From contig SCSG01000004.1 in assembly GCA_004322135.1 (NCBI GenBank), positions 1 to 64,000 on the forward strand: a stretch of 64,000 nucleotides of DNA, read 5' to 3'. The DNA comes from Burkholderiaceae bacterium (GTDB taxonomy: Bacteria; Pseudomonadota; Gammaproteobacteria; Burkholderiales; Burkholderiaceae_B). This document shows positions 46,554 through 56,467 of this stretch, piece after piece (the stretch's first letter is position 1; each line of letters opens with the position of its first letter). The notes beneath the pieces were generated by a model. The model did no database searches, was not told where the DNA came from, and was given only the letters and a program-made list of their open reading frames with translations. Position numbers and translations under genes: made by a program.

Positions 46554-47725
46554 TGCGACACCGGGCCAGCTACGAAGGCGTCGTCGCCACCACGCCCGTC
46601 ACGGTCCCATACGTGCGCTACTCCATATACAGTGCCCACTGGTGGCTGGGCAAGGCTCTGCGCAAACTCATCGACGACTCGGGGGTGCAAAAAAACGAGA
46701 TCGACGGCATGTGCGTTTCAAGCTTCACCCTGGCACCGGATAGTGCGGTGGGGCTTACCCAGCATCTGGGCATGTCGCCCCGATGGCTTGACGACATCCC
46801 CATGGGCGGTGCCAGCGGTGTAGTCGCGCTGCGCCGTGCCACGCGCGCCGTTCAGGCAGGTGACGCCGACATCGTGGCCTGCCTGTCGGGCGACACGAAC
46901 CACGTTGACTCGTTCCGCCACACCATCAGCCAGTTCTCGCGCTTCGCGCAAGACGGCACCTATCCTTACGGTGCGGCTGGCCCCAATGCCAGCTTCGCAC
47001 TGCTGACCCAGAATTACATGCGCCAGACCGGCGCAACACGTGAAGACTTCGGCAAGCTGTGCGTGGCCCAGCGCGACAACGCCCTGCGCAATCCAAACGC
47101 CCTCATGAAAAAGCCTCTATCGCTGCAGCAATACATGGATGCCAAGCTTATTGCCGACCCCATTCATCTGTTCGATTGCGTCATGCCTTGTGCAGGCGCC
47201 GACGCCTTCCTGGTCATGCGCGAAGAGAAGGCGCAGCAGCTTGGGCTGCCCTTTGTACGAGTCCTGTCCACGATAGAACGCCACAATGCCTGGGCGGACG
47301 ACCCAATACAGTTTCGCGGCGGGTGGTCCATGGATTGCGACGATCTTTACGGGCATGCCGGGATCGAGCCCGGAGACATCGACTTCATGCAGGCCTACGA
47401 CGACTACCCCATCATCAACTTCATGCAGATCGAAGACCTGGGGTTGTGCAAGAAAGGGGGCGCGCCACAATTCGTGCGCGACAACACCTTCACCGTGGAT
47501 GGCAGCCTGCCCTTCAATACCAATGGCGGGCAGCTGTCGGCAGGACAGGCGGGCGCCGCCGGCGGCTACATCGGAATAGTCGAAGCGTTGCGCCAGCTCA
47601 CCAACTCGGCGCAAGGCACGCAGGTCCGGGACGCAAAAAACGGACTGGTCAGCGGCTTCGGCATCATCAATTACGATCGCGGAATCTGCACGGCTGCTGC
47701 GCTTCTGGCACGAGGTTCCGCATGA
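46550..47725 (+). CDS. Thiolase-fold protein lacking Cys and His, probable aldolase (Ltp2-type)
   Basis: A 391-residue thiolase superfamily member. Where thiolases have the nucleophilic Cys, it reads MGGASG (85-90), and where they have GHP near the C terminus it reads NGGQLSAGQAG (His lost, about 332). It cannot do ordinary thiolysis. Steroid Ltp2 proteins have the same loss, pair with a DUF35 partner, and catalyse retro-aldol cleavage of beta-hydroxyacyl-CoA. The YDDYPI-x8-EDLGLCKKGG segment resembles the Tyr-bearing segment of those enzymes. The next gene encodes a DUF35 protein and overlaps by ATGA. ATG at 46550 overlaps the ligase stop. Confidence 0.8.
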   Translation: MMRHRASYEGVVATTPVTVPYVRYSIYSAHWWLGKALRKLIDDSGVQKNEIDGMCVSSFTLAPDSAVGLTQHLGMSPRWLDDIPMGGASGVVALRRATRAVQAGDADIVACLSGDTNHVDSFRHTISQFSRFAQDGTYPYGAAGPNASFALLTQNYMRQTGATREDFGKLCVAQRDNALRNPNALMKKPLSLQQYMDAKLIADPIHLFDCVMPCAGADAFLVMREEKAQQLGLPFVRVLSTIERHNAWADDPIQFRGGWSMDCDDLYGHAGIEPGDIDFMQAYDDYPIINFMQIEDLGLCKKGGAPQFVRDNTFTVDGSLPFNTNGGQLSAGQAGAAGGYIGIVEALRQLTNSAQGTQVRDAKNGLVSGFGIINYDRGICTAAALLARGSA

Positions 47726-48969
47726 CAACGCCATTATCCAGGCCGCCCAAAAAGAATCCGATGGCGCGCACGCGCCGGCCCACGCAGCCGCCAGCCGCGC
47801 GCAGCCGCCGCGCCCTGGGCCTTACCGCGTCTGCCGCAGCCGGCGCGTTCAACCTGCAAGTATGCCAGGAGTGCGGGGCGGTCCAATACCCCCCACGCGA
47901 AGTCTGTCACCAATGCCTTTCCGATCAATTGCTCTGGCAGCCTGTGGCTCCGCGCGGTATGCTGCTTGCGCTCACAACACTGCATCACAGCAACGACCTG
48001 TTCTTTCGTGAAAGGCTGCCCTGGCGTATTGGCACCGTTCAACTTGAATCCGGCCCGCGTGCCATCGCCCACGTTCATGGTGACTGCGAGTGCGGTCAGC
48101 CCGTAATGCTGACCCTGAAACTGGATCGCAGCGGCCAGGCCGTTCTGATCGCATTACCCGAAAAGGCCACAGCCCATATGGAAGACGACAAAGTTTTACG
48201 CGAGACGTCGTGCGACCCGAAATTCCGGCGCGCTCTGGTCACGGATGGCAAATCCGCAGTGGGTCAGGCCACCATCAAGGCGCTGCTCGACGCAGGGGCC
48301 ACCTTGGTATTTGCCGGCGACCCTGATGTCTGGAAAACAAACCGCGCGTTCAATACGCTGTGCGAAGACCCACGCGTACTGCCGCAAACGCTCGACATCA
48401 CCGACACCGATTCGGTCGAACGCGTCGCCGGATCCATTGGCGGCAAAGTGGATATCCTGGTCAACACCGCAGACTACACACGAGACGGCGGCATCATGTA
48501 CGGCCGTGACCTGCTCAAGGCGCACGAAGCTCTAAACGTGAACTGCCTTGGTTTGATGCGACTTGCCCAGCACTTCGGGCCCGCCATGGCCAGCCGCGCC
48601 GCGGACGGTACGGCCAGCGCCGTGGCCTGGGTCAACACGCTTTCCATTTATGCCCAACTGAACCTCCCGGCACGCGGGATGTGGTCGGTTTCCCAGGCGG
48701 CAGCGCTTTCGGCGAGCCAGTGCCTGCGCAATGAATTGCGCGCGGCTGGCGTACGTGTCATCCATGTGCTGTCCGGGCCGATTGATTACGAGTGGGAGCA
48801 ACTTACACCGCCTCCGCGTGTCAGCCCCGCTGCCGTCGCCAACGCCATCGTGCGCGCGCTGAAGGACGGCGTCGAAGAAACCTATGTGGGGGACGTGGCG
48901 AAAGAGTTTGTCGCACGCCTGAAGGACAACCCCAAAGGCCTTGAACGCGAACTGGGCTCACAGGGCTGA
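47722..48969 (+). CDS. DUF35 zinc-ribbon/OB-fold protein fused to a degenerate SDR domain
   Basis: A 415-residue fusion. Residues 44-150 are a ChsH2-like DUF35 module: zinc ribbon CQEC-x10-CHQC (Cys48, 51, 62, 65) and an OB fold. Residues 168-410 are a Rossmann SDR domain, but the glycine motif reads VTDGKSAVGQA, the NNAG motif reads VNTADY, and the catalytic Y-x3-K is Trp321-x3-Gln325. The SDR is therefore probably inactive and structural or CoA/substrate binding. DUF35 proteins are the essential partners of thiolase-like aldolases. The start overlaps the thiolase stop. A frame running upstream through the thiolase gene is a shadow. Confidence 0.82.
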   Translation: MTTPLSRPPKKNPMARTRRPTQPPAARSRRALGLTASAAAGAFNLQVCQECGAVQYPPREVCHQCLSDQLLWQPVAPRGMLLALTTLHHSNDLFFRERLPWRIGTVQLESGPRAIAHVHGDCECGQPVMLTLKLDRSGQAVLIALPEKATAHMEDDKVLRETSCDPKFRRALVTDGKSAVGQATIKALLDAGATLVFAGDPDVWKTNRAFNTLCEDPRVLPQTLDITDTDSVERVAGSIGGKVDILVNTADYTRDGGIMYGRDLLKAHEALNVNCLGLMRLAQHFGPAMASRAADGTASAVAWVNTLSIYAQLNLPARGMWSVSQAAALSASQCLRNELRAAGVRVIHVLSGPIDYEWEQLTPPPRVSPAAVANAIVRALKDGVEETYVGDVAKEFVARLKDNPKGLERELGSQG

Positions 48970-49031
48970 CCCATCGCGGCACGCCGCAAAATTTGGCCGG
49001 CCCGAATATCGGGCTCGCTTTCGGAGCAACA

Positions 49032-49823
49032 ATGACCACTACCGTACTGCCCCAATTCCTATCAGAGCTGGTAAGCGGCAAGATACAGATTGTCGACCTG
49101 ACGGAAACACTGGCCCCCGAATTCCCGACCATCGTCATGCCTCCCGAATTCGGCCAGGCCTGGCCTTTTCGTATTGAAGAAATCTCGCACTACGACGAAC
49201 GCGGCCCGTCCTGGTACTGGAATAATTTTTCCATGTCGGAACACACCGGAACACACTTCGACGCGCCGGTGCACTGGGTTTCGGGCAAGAATCTGCCCGA
49301 CAATACAGTGGATTCCATCCCTCTTGATTCCTTCATCGCCGAGGCCTGCGTCATTGACTGCTCGGCCGAGTCCCGTGAGGATCCCGACTTCCTGCTGACC
49401 ATCGACTTCGTCGAAAGGTGGGAAACCAGACACGGCAGGATTCCCGCCCGTTCCTGGGTGTTCATGCGCACAGACTGGTCCCAGCGCAACAAGCCTGGCG
49501 ACTACCTCAACATGGACGACACCGGCGCACACTCGCCCGGCCCCGACGCCAAGGTAGTACCGTGGCTGATCAAGGAGCGCGACGTCCACGGCTTCGGCAC
49601 GGAATCGGTCGGCACCGATGCTGGCCAGGCGCAACATCTGGACCCACCCTACCCTTGCCACTACTTCATGCACGGCAATAACCGCTACGGGCTGCAATGC
49701 ATGACCAACCTGCATCGCCTGCCGCCCAGGGGGGCTATTATTTTCTCGGCGCCTCTGAAAATACGCCGAGGCTCCGGCAGCCCGTTGCGCGTGCTGGCGC
49801 TTGTACCCGGCCACGCCTCATAA
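49032..49823 (+). CDS. Cyclase-family metal hydrolase (isatin hydrolase / kynurenine formamidase type)
   Basis: A 263-residue metal-dependent hydrolase. The family motif H-x-G-T-H-x-D-x-P-x-H is complete at residues 71-81 (HTGTHFDAPVH), giving the metal ligands. GGAG lies 6 bases before the ATG at 49032. Members open the lactam or formamide of isatin, N-formylkynurenine and similar compounds. Beside a Rieske oxygenase, a CoA ligase and an aldolase, isatin to isatinate is an attractive reaction. Specificity is not provable from sequence. Confidence 0.85.
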   Translation: MTTTVLPQFLSELVSGKIQIVDLTETLAPEFPTIVMPPEFGQAWPFRIEEISHYDERGPSWYWNNFSMSEHTGTHFDAPVHWVSGKNLPDNTVDSIPLDSFIAEACVIDCSAESREDPDFLLTIDFVERWETRHGRIPARSWVFMRTDWSQRNKPGDYLNMDDTGAHSPGPDAKVVPWLIKERDVHGFGTESVGTDAGQAQHLDPPYPCHYFMHGNNRYGLQCMTNLHRLPPRGAIIFSAPLKIRRGSGSPLRVLALVPGHAS

Positions 49824-49854
49824 CCCCTCCTCGATCACACCCACGGAGCTTATC

Positions 49855-50583
49855 TTGTCTCTATCACACACAGCCATAGTCACCGGCGGAAGTGCCGGCA
49901 TCGGAGCGGAGATCAGCCATCAACTGCTCGACGCCGGCTACACAGTGGTTTCACTGGCACGTCGCGACCCGAACTTCTCGCATCCCCGGCTATTCTCGAT
50001 CAAGGTAGACCTGCTTGACGCCGACGCCACACAGAAAGCCGCCGAGGAAGCCGCACACGGATTCTCCGTCACGCATCTCATCCACAACGCGGGCGTCATC
50101 TGGCCCAATCTGCTTGAAGACGTCACCCTTGATCAACTTCAGGGGCTTACCCAGATCCATCTGGGATCAGCCATCCAATTGGCCAAGGCCTGTCTACCGG
50201 GCATGAAGGCCCGCAAGTTTGGGCGCATTGTGCTGATGTCCTCGCGCGGCGCGTTGGGCCTGCAAACCCGCACTGCATACTCGGCCACCAAGTCAGGCAT
50301 GATAGGCATGGCGCGAACCTGGGCACTTGAGCTCGCCCCCGAAGGCATTACCGTCAATGTCGTCGCGCCCGGGCCCATACAAACGGACATGTTCTACGAC
50401 GTCATTGAAGCCGGCAGCGAGCGCGAAGCCAACATTGCCAAAGGTATTCCGGTACAACGTCTGGGACGTGCCGACGATGTCGCGCGCGCCGTGCTCTTTT
50501 TCTCAGATCCGGCCAACAGCTTCATTACGGGCCAGACCCTGTATGTCTGCGGTGGTGCCAGCATTGGTTCCATCGTTATCTAA
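49855..50583 (+). CDS. Short-chain dehydrogenase/reductase
   Basis: A 242-residue classical SDR with all key residues: TGGSAGIG (cofactor), HNAG, Ser in VLMSSRG, and Y-x3-K in AYSATKSG. The start is TTG at 49855 with CGGAG 7 bases upstream; the longer frame from 49801 overlaps the cyclase gene and has no such site. It is probably an NAD(P)-dependent alcohol dehydrogenase in the same pathway, for example for an indolic diol or dioxindole. The functional SDR contrasts with the dead one fused to DUF35. Confidence 0.88.
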   Translation: MSLSHTAIVTGGSAGIGAEISHQLLDAGYTVVSLARRDPNFSHPRLFSIKVDLLDADATQKAAEEAAHGFSVTHLIHNAGVIWPNLLEDVTLDQLQGLTQIHLGSAIQLAKACLPGMKARKFGRIVLMSSRGALGLQTRTAYSATKSGMIGMARTWALELAPEGITVNVVAPGPIQTDMFYDVIEAGSEREANIAKGIPVQRLGRADDVARAVLFFSDPANSFITGQTLYVCGGASIGSIVI

Positions 50584-50662
50584 CCGTGTACTATCAGCAC
50601 TACAAGCATGTGTAATTTGTAGCCCCGTTCCACCAACGATTATTAACAAGGAAGCTTTCACC

Positions 50663-51814
50663 ATGACCCTTAAAAAAATCGCGCTTGCCGTCACTATTTT
50701 GTCGGCGTTCGGCGCCGCATCGGCAATGGCTCAAGTAAAAGTCGGTGTCGTCACCTCAGCTACCGGGCCCACTGCGCTTATCGGCATCTCCCAACGCAAC
50801 ACCGTCGCGCTGCTACCCAAAAAGATCGGCAACCTTAGCGTTGAATACATCTCGCTGGACGATGGCAGCGACCCAACCCTCTCGGTCACGGATTTCAAAA
50901 AGCTGATCACCGACGACAAGGTCGATGCCCTGATCGGACCTTCGGGATCACCCAATGCCATGGCCGTCATTCAGTTTGCCGCTGATTCGGGCACGCCCAT
51001 GCTGGCGCCCGTGGGCTCGGCGTCTGTCGTGCTGCCCATGACACCCGAAAAGAAATGGGTGTTCAAAACCACGCAGAACACCAGCATTATTGCCGACGCG
51101 CTGGTCGACCACATGGTCAAGACCGGCGTCAAGACTCTGGGCTTCATCGGCCTGAATGACGCCTTCGGTGAAGACTGGCTCAACGTCATGAAAGGGCTTG
51201 CCGCGAAAAATCACATCAAGATCGTGGAAGTGGAACGCTATCAGCGCTCGGACAACTCGGTTACCGGTCAGTCCCTGAAGCTCTTCGCGGCCAAGCCCGA
51301 CGCCGTGCTGGTTGCCGGTACTGGCGGCGCCGCGGTCCTGCCAGAGGTGACCCTGCGCAAGCAGGGCTACAAAGGAGCCATCTACCAGACTCACGGTGCG
51401 GCGCTGGACGCCTTCCTGAAACTGGGCGGAAAGAGCGTTGACGGAACGATCCTGGCCGCCAGCCTGATGCTGGTTCTTCCCGAGATTCCCGACTCCAACC
51501 CATCCAAGAAAGTGGCAGAGAAATACATCGCCAGCTACGAGAAAATCTACAAGCAGGCGCCCACAACGTTCGGCGCCAACGTGTATGACGCCGGCCTGCT
51601 GCTTGAAGAAGCCATACCGAAAGCCGCTGCAAAAGCCAAGCCTGGCACCAAAGAGTTCCGCAGTGCGCTGCGCGACGCGTTGGAGCAGACCAAAGAACTC
51701 GTGGCCACTCAGGGCGTCTACAACATGACGCCTGAAGACCACAGCGGTTTCGACAAACGCGGCCGCGAGCTCATCACAGTGAAAGACGGACACTGGCGCC
51801 TGCTTAAGCAATAA
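50663..51814 (+). CDS. ABC transporter substrate-binding protein (branched-chain/aromatic type)
   Basis: A 383-residue periplasmic protein. The signal peptide (MTLKKIALAVTILSAFGAAS, cleaved at AMAQ) is followed by VKVGVVTSATGPTALIG and the two-lobed LivJ-type fold (DALIGPSGSPNAMAV, VYDAGLLLEEAI). It is the last gene of the plus-strand operon and has no transporter partner beside it. It probably works with the LivFGHM system in the converging operon, giving that importer two receptors. AAGGAAG lies 9 bases upstream. Confidence 0.9.
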   Translation: MTLKKIALAVTILSAFGAASAMAQVKVGVVTSATGPTALIGISQRNTVALLPKKIGNLSVEYISLDDGSDPTLSVTDFKKLITDDKVDALIGPSGSPNAMAVIQFAADSGTPMLAPVGSASVVLPMTPEKKWVFKTTQNTSIIADALVDHMVKTGVKTLGFIGLNDAFGEDWLNVMKGLAAKNHIKIVEVERYQRSDNSVTGQSLKLFAAKPDAVLVAGTGGAAVLPEVTLRKQGYKGAIYQTHGAALDAFLKLGGKSVDGTILAASLMLVLPEIPDSNPSKKVAEKYIASYEKIYKQAPTTFGANVYDAGLLLEEAIPKAAAKAKPGTKEFRSALRDALEQTKELVATQGVYNMTPEDHSGFDKRGRELITVKDGHWRLLKQ

Positions 51815-51866
51815 CGACATTGCCTGAGCAATGCGGCGGTTTCGTCAACCACGACAATCCGCCGAA

Positions 51867-51898
51867 GCGGCGGGAGCGCAGTCCATGGCTCCCGCCGC
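51867..51898. terminator. Hairpin terminator shared by the two converging operons
   Basis: GCGGCGGGAG (51867-51876) and CTCCCGCCGC (51889-51898) form a perfect 10-base G+C-rich stem with a 12-base loop. A T-rich tail (CTTCTTATT) follows on the plus side. It sits between the convergent stops at 51814 and 51917 and can stop transcription from both sides. Confidence 0.75.
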
Positions 51899-51916
51899 CT
51901 TCTTATTCAAATCGCC

Positions 51917-54900
51917 CTACGACGCTGCCCCATAGCCGCCGCCCCCGGGGGTTTCGATCTCGAACTGGTCACCAGCCTGCAGCTCGGCCCGGTCCGCATG
52001 AGCCAGCTCTTGAACCTGGCCGTCGGTTCGAATGACACGGGACTTTCCGACCGCGCCGGGCAATCCGCCCGCAGCGCCAAAAGCCGGCTGTATCCAGCCG
52101 TTGCACAAGGTGGACACCGTCATCGCTTCCAGAAAGCGCAGCGTACGTACCCCACCGTTGCCGCCATGCCACTTCCCCGCACCACCCGAACCATGGCGAA
52201 TGACATAGCGCTCCAGTCGCACGGGAAAGCGCAGTTCCAGGATCTCGGGATCGGTCAGACGCGAATTGGTCATCTGGGTCTGCACCACGGAAGTACCGTC
52301 AAACCCGCCCACCAGCGTGCCGCTGGCGTCAAAGCGCCCGCCCGCACCAGAGCCGCCCGAAACTGTCTCGTAATACTGATAATGCGCGTTGCCGAAGGTC
52401 ACATTGTTCATGGTGGGCTGACTGCCCGCCATCACGCCCAGCGCGCCATACAGGGCATTCGTGACACAACTTGACGTCTCGACATTGCCGGCCACCACCG
52501 CCGCGGGATAGCGGGGGTTGAGCATGGAGTTTTCAGGCACGATGAGGCGCAGCGGCTTCAGGCCGCCCGAATTGATGGGAATATCGTTGTCCACCATGCT
52601 GCGAAACACATACAGCACCGCCGCCGTCGTCACTGCGCGTGGTGCATTGAAATTATTGGACAGCTGCGCCGACGTGCCCGTGAAGTCCAGCGTCGCGCTG
52701 CGTGTCTGGCGGTCGACAGCAAGACGAACCTCGATGCGCGCGCCATTGTCGAGCGGCTGCACGAAATGCCCATCCTTCAGTGTGGCAATGACCTGGCGCA
52801 CCGACTCCTCGGCGTTGTCCTGAACGTGGCGCATATAGGCCTGCACCACATCCAGGCCAAAGGCGGCCACCATGTTAAGAAGCTCTTCACGCCCCTTCTC
52901 ATTGGCGGCGATCTGCGCCCGCAAGTCCGCCAGGTTCTGGTCCACGTTGCGGGCCGGATAGCGCGCGCCTGTCAGCAGCGCGCGCATTTCCGCTTCACGC
53001 ATGTGCCCACCCTCGACCAGACGAAAGTTGGTGATGAGCACACCTTCTTCTTCAATGACGTGCGAATTCGAAGGCATGGAGCCCGGCGTAAGGCCCCCGA
53101 TATCCGCATGGTGGCCGCGTGACCCGACGTAGAACAGAATGTCCTTGCCCGCCTTGTCGAACACCGGTGTCACGACTGTAACGTCCGGCAGGTGCGTACC
53201 GCCCGCGTAAGGGTTGTTCAGCACATAGACGTCACCCGGGTGCAGCTGACCCGCGTTGGCTTCGATAATGGCTTGCACGCTGGCACTCATGGAACCCAGA
53301 TGCACAGGAATATGCGGAGCATTGGCGACTAGCTCGCCGCCTGAATCAAAAATGGCGCACGAGAAATCAAGGCGCTCTTTGATGTTGACCGAATGCGCCG
53401 TATTCTGCAGCCGATAGCCCATCTGTTCAGCGATCGACATGAACAGATTGTTGAAAATTTCCAGCATGACCGGATCGGCGTGTGTGCCCACCGCAAAACG
53501 CTGTGGACGGGGAACGGATCGTTCCAGGATCATATCGCCGCGCCCCGTAACGCTCGCGTGCCAGCCGGCATCTACCAGCGTCGTTGCGTTTGCATCACTG
53601 ACGACTGCCGGTCCCTCGATGAAGTCGCCCGCACGCAGATCAACGCTGTGGTACAGGGAGCACTCACGCCATTCATCCTGAGAATAAATGCGCACCGTAT
53701 CGGCCGCTTGTGGCTCTCTTCGTGAAGCGGCCTCGGAGGTTGCCACACTCGTTGTGACACTGGCTTCATCGGCAATGGCTTCGGCCACCGCCGATTCAAT
53801 CACCACACGCCGCTGCGGCATCAGGAACGAAAAGCGCAGAAGATAAGCCTTTTCAAAAGCTTCGAGCATGGCCGCAGTGGTATCCAGCGCCACGGGCAGT
53901 GCGGTATCAGTACCTTCATACCGTAGATAGAACTTGCACTCGACGCGTATCAGTTCCTCGGCAACCTGCTGGGCGATGAGCTCGTCGCGCGCCGTTCCAG
54001 CAAGCTCCTGCAAAATTTGACGTGCGTTTGCTTCGCCCTCGGGACTCCAGGGCTGCTCAACCGAACGCTCGCGCATCGCCGTGGAGGCCGCCATCCCCAT
54101 GCCGTACGCCGACAACACGCCAGCCAGTGGATGCACCAGCACGCGTGGCATGGCCAGCTCATCGGCCACACGGCAGGCGTGCTGGCCACCGGCGCCGCCG
54201 AAAGTGATGAGGGTATAACGCGTGATGTCGTAGCCACGTTGCACCGAAATGCGCTTGATGGCATTGGCCATGTTGGCAACGGCAATATCAAGAAATCCGT
54301 GGGCAAGCTGCTCGCTGGAGACCTTGCGGCCCGTTACCGTCGAAACCTGCTCCGCCAGGCTGGCAAAGCGCTCACGCACTACCGCCACGTCCAGCGGCTG
54401 ATCGCCGTGCGGCCCGAATACACTGGGAAAATGGCGCGGCTGAATGCGCCCAAGCATGACGTTGGCGTCAGTGACCGTAAGCGGGCCACCGCGCCGATAG
54501 CACGCGGGTCCGGGATTGGCTCCTGCCGATTCCGGACCAACCCGTAAACGCGCGCCATCGAACTGAAGCACGGATCCGCCTCCGGCCGCCACGGTATGTA
54601 TGCTCATCATGGGTGCGCGCAGACGCACGCCGGCCACCAGCGTATCGAATGCACGTTCGTACTCGCCAGCGTAATGCGACACATCGGTCGACGTGCCGCC
54701 CATATCAAAGCCAATGACACGATCGAGACCGGCTTGGCGCGCAACACCGGCCATGCCGACAATCCCGCCCGCCGGCCCCGACAACACCGAGTCCTTGCCC
54801 TGGAACGTCTGTGCATCGGTCAGACCACCGCTGGACTGCATGAATTGCAGGCGAACACCGGGCAGTGCACGCGCAACGCTATCCACGTAGCGGCGCAGCA

Positions 54901-55579
54901 CCGGCGAAAGATAGGCATCCACCACGGTCGTATCGCCGCGAGCGACATAGCGGATCAGTGGCGACACCTCGTGCGAGGTGGAGATTTGCGTGTAACCCAG
55001 CTCTTGCGCAAGGCTTGCCAGCCTGGCTTCGTGCACGCCATTGCGATAGCCATGCATCAGGACAATGGCGACCGCCGAAAAACCGCGCCCACGTTCCCGG
55101 CTCAAGGTCTGACGAGCCGCGTCCTCATCCAGCGGCACCAGCACGGACCCATCGGCAGCAAGCCTTTCGTCAACTTCGATCACCTCTTTGTGCAGCAGCT
55201 CGGGCAGCACGATTTCACGATCAAACAAGCGTGGGCGGTTCTGATAGGCAATGCGCAACGCATCACGAAACCCGCGCGTCACAACCAGCAGCACCCGCTC
55301 TCCCTTGCGCTCCAGCAAGGCATTGGTTGCAACCGTGGTACCCATCTTGACCACGTCGATGTTGTGCGCCGGCACGGTATCGCCGGGCTTCACGCCCAGA
55401 AGCTGCCGGATGCCCTGCACTGCCGCATCCGGATACTGCTCGGGATTCTCGGACAACAGCTTGGCGGTTACCAGGGTGCCGTCGGGCTTGCGCGCCACAA
55501 TATCCGTAAATGTGCCGCCGCGATCGACCCAGAACTGCCAGCGCGAAGACGCCGGGTGAACCAGGGCCGCGCTGCTCAT
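51917..55579 (-). CDS. Fused HyuA-HyuB hydantoinase / 5-oxoprolinase-type enzyme
   Basis: A 1220-residue ATP-dependent lactam/imide hydrolase. Residues 10-690 are Hyu[19 protein letters not shown] at the start and [16 protein letters not shown] in the ASKHA-type ATP site. Residues 700-1215 are Hyu[39 protein letters not shown], ending [10 protein letters not shown]. Fusion of A and B is the layout of 5-oxoprolinase; bacterial hydantoinases are often two genes. The 5-oxoproline lactam is a five-membered ring like that of oxindoles, so an oxindole-type substrate is plausible. The start overlaps the regulator gene by ATGA, and it ends the minus operon. Confidence 0.88.
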   Translation of the reverse strand: MSSAALVHPASSRWQFWVDRGGTFTDIVARKPDGTLVTAKLLSENPEQYPDAAVQGIRQLLGVKPGDTVPAHNIDVVKMGTTVATNALLERKGERVLLVVTRGFRDALRIAYQNRPRLFDREIVLPELLHKEVIEVDERLAADGSVLVPLDEDAARQTLSRERGRGFSAVAIVLMHGYRNGVHEARLASLAQELGYTQISTSHEVSPLIRYVARGDTTVVDAYLSPVLRRYVDSVARALPGVRLQFMQSSGGLTDAQTFQGKDSVLSGPAGGIVGMAGVARQAGLDRVIGFDMGGTSTDVSHYAGEYERAFDTLVAGVRLRAPMMSIHTVAAGGGSVLQFDGARLRVGPESAGANPGPACYRRGGPLTVTDANVMLGRIQPRHFPSVFGPHGDQPLDVAVVRERFASLAEQVSTVTGRKVSSEQLAHGFLDIAVANMANAIKRISVQRGYDITRYTLITFGGAGGQHACRVADELAMPRVLVHPLAGVLSAYGMGMAASTAMRERSVEQPWSPEGEANARQILQELAGTARDELIAQQVAEELIRVECKFYLRYEGTDTALPVALDTTAAMLEAFEKAYLLRFSFLMPQRRVVIESAVAEAIADEASVTTSVATSEAASRREPQAADTVRIYSQDEWRECSLYHSVDLRAGDFIEGPAVVSDANATTLVDAGWHASVTGRGDMILERSVPRPQRFAVGTHADPVMLEIFNNLFMSIAEQMGYRLQNTAHSVNIKERLDFSCAIFDSGGELVANAPHIPVHLGSMSASVQAIIEANAGQLHPGDVYVLNNPYAGGTHLPDVTVVTPVFDKAGKDILFYVGSRGHHADIGGLTPGSMPSNSHVIEEEGVLITNFRLVEGGHMREAEMRALLTGARYPARNVDQNLADLRAQIAANEKGREELLNMVAAFGLDVVQAYMRHVQDNAEESVRQVIATLKDGHFVQPLDNGARIEVRLAVDRQTRSATLDFTGTSAQLSNNFNAPRAVTTAAVLYVFRSMVDNDIPINSGGLKPLRLIVPENSMLNPRYPAAVVAGNVETSSCVTNALYGALGVMAGSQPTMNNVTFGNAHYQYYETVSGGSGAGGRFDASGTLVGGFDGTSVVQTQMTNSRLTDPEILELRFPVRLERYVIRHGSGGAGKWHGGNGGVRTLRFLEAMTVSTLCNGWIQPAFGAAGGLPGAVGKSRVIRTDGQVQELAHADRAELQAGDQFEIETPGGGGYGAAS

Positions 55580-56112
55580 AGCGATGACGCCGCGCGCGCG
55601 GCCTGGTCGTACAAACCCGAAAGCATGCGCAGACGCTCGGCGATTTGCGACAGTTCATCGCCATCGGCCAATTCCCCCTCAACGCCCGGGAACAGGCAGC
55701 GTTCGCGGATCTCGCGAAACCTGTCAAGCAAAGCGGCACCTCCGGGCGTGGTGCGGTAGAACACTTCCTTGCCAACCTTCTCACCCACCACCAGATCCAT
55801 TTTCAGCAATTTCTTCAGCGAATAACTGATCACGTAGCTGTCCTCGTAATTTAAGGTGAAACACACATCGGCCAACCTTTTGTGACGCCGACGATGATGC
55901 ACATGGTGCAATACCAGAATGTCCGTGAGCCCAAGGTCGGGCTCGCCCGCCGCCCGCATGCAGCGCACCACCCAGCGACCGAACGCATTGTTCGCCACGA
56001 TAAGCCCGAACTCCAGCTCCGACAGGGCCGGGTACTGGCCCGCCGCAAGATGTGCCGACGACAAGATGCGCACAGGCTCGGTGGGAGCCTTGCTGTCAAT
56101 CATCGTCTTCAT
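55576..56112 (-). CDS. Winged-helix (MarR-like) regulator
   Basis: A 178-residue protein with a winged-helix DNA-binding core: [42 protein letters not shown] and the wing [16 protein letters not shown]. It resembles MarR-type predicted regulators encoded within catabolic operons. The ATG at 56112 overlaps the ferredoxin-like gene by 17 bases; an internal ATG at 56103 is equally possible. This is the second MarR-type protein of the double cluster, so the two arms may be separately sensed. The ligand is unknown. Confidence 0.78.
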   Translation of the reverse strand: MKTMIDSKAPTEPVRILSSAHLAAGQYPALSELEFGLIVANNAFGRWVVRCMRAAGEPDLGLTDILVLHHVHHRRRHKRLADVCFTLNYEDSYVISYSLKKLLKMDLVVGEKVGKEVFYRTTPGGAALLDRFREIRERCLFPGVEGELADGDELSQIAERLRMLSGLYDQAARAASSL

Positions 56113-56467
56113 CCGATGAACCCAGACGCTCTTTGACTGGCGCGATCTCGGAAACCAGATCGCGTATGCGCGCCTTGTTGGGCAGCGGCTCGACGCTGTG
56201 AGTAGCACCTGGCTGCATGCGCGCCATGCACGCATATACGACCTTGCCATCCAGCACCACCATGCACTCTTTGCAGGCATTGGCGTTGATGCACGAATAG
56301 CGTACCGCCAGCGTGGGATCGACGTTTTCGCGCACCCAGCGCAACCCGTCAAGCAGTGATTGCGCCGCGCCCACCGGCAATTCGTAGCGCTGCACATGCG
56401 TCGGACCATCGCCGACGCCACGCTGCACGTCCAGACAAATCATGGGTTTCTCTTCCTTCGCGCTCAT
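56096..56467 (-). CDS. 2Fe-2S protein related to the N-terminal half of SdhB/FrdB
   Basis: A 123-residue protein with a plant-type 2Fe-2S domain. Its cysteines are Cys59, Cys65, Cys68 and Cys80 (SCINANACKECMVV to VVYAC), the pattern of the first cluster of succinate dehydrogenase iron-sulfur subunits, although the first spacing is five residues instead of four. SdhB/FrdB is about 230-250 residues. Here the whole C-terminal half with the 4Fe-4S and 3Fe-4S clusters is absent, by design rather than by truncation, because the gene is neatly overlapped on both sides. It likely takes electrons from the flavoprotein encoded just upstream. Confidence 0.8.
   Translation of the reverse strand: MSAKEEKPMICLDVQRGVGDGPTHVQRYELPVGAAQSLLDGLRWVRENVDPTLAVRYSCINANACKECMVVLDGKVVYACMARMQPGATHSVEPLPNKARIRDLVSEIAPVKERLGSSDEDDD

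Noticed and set aside
47059..47721. Long N-terminal extension of the DUF35-SDR frame into the thiolase gene
   Set aside because: The extension has Arg/His-rich shadow composition and the ATG at 47722 overlaps the thiolase stop in the same way as the other genes of the operon.
46550..47725. Ordinary acetyl-CoA acetyltransferase (beta-oxidation thiolase)
   Set aside because: Both catalytic residues expected for thiolysis are absent from the aligned motifs.
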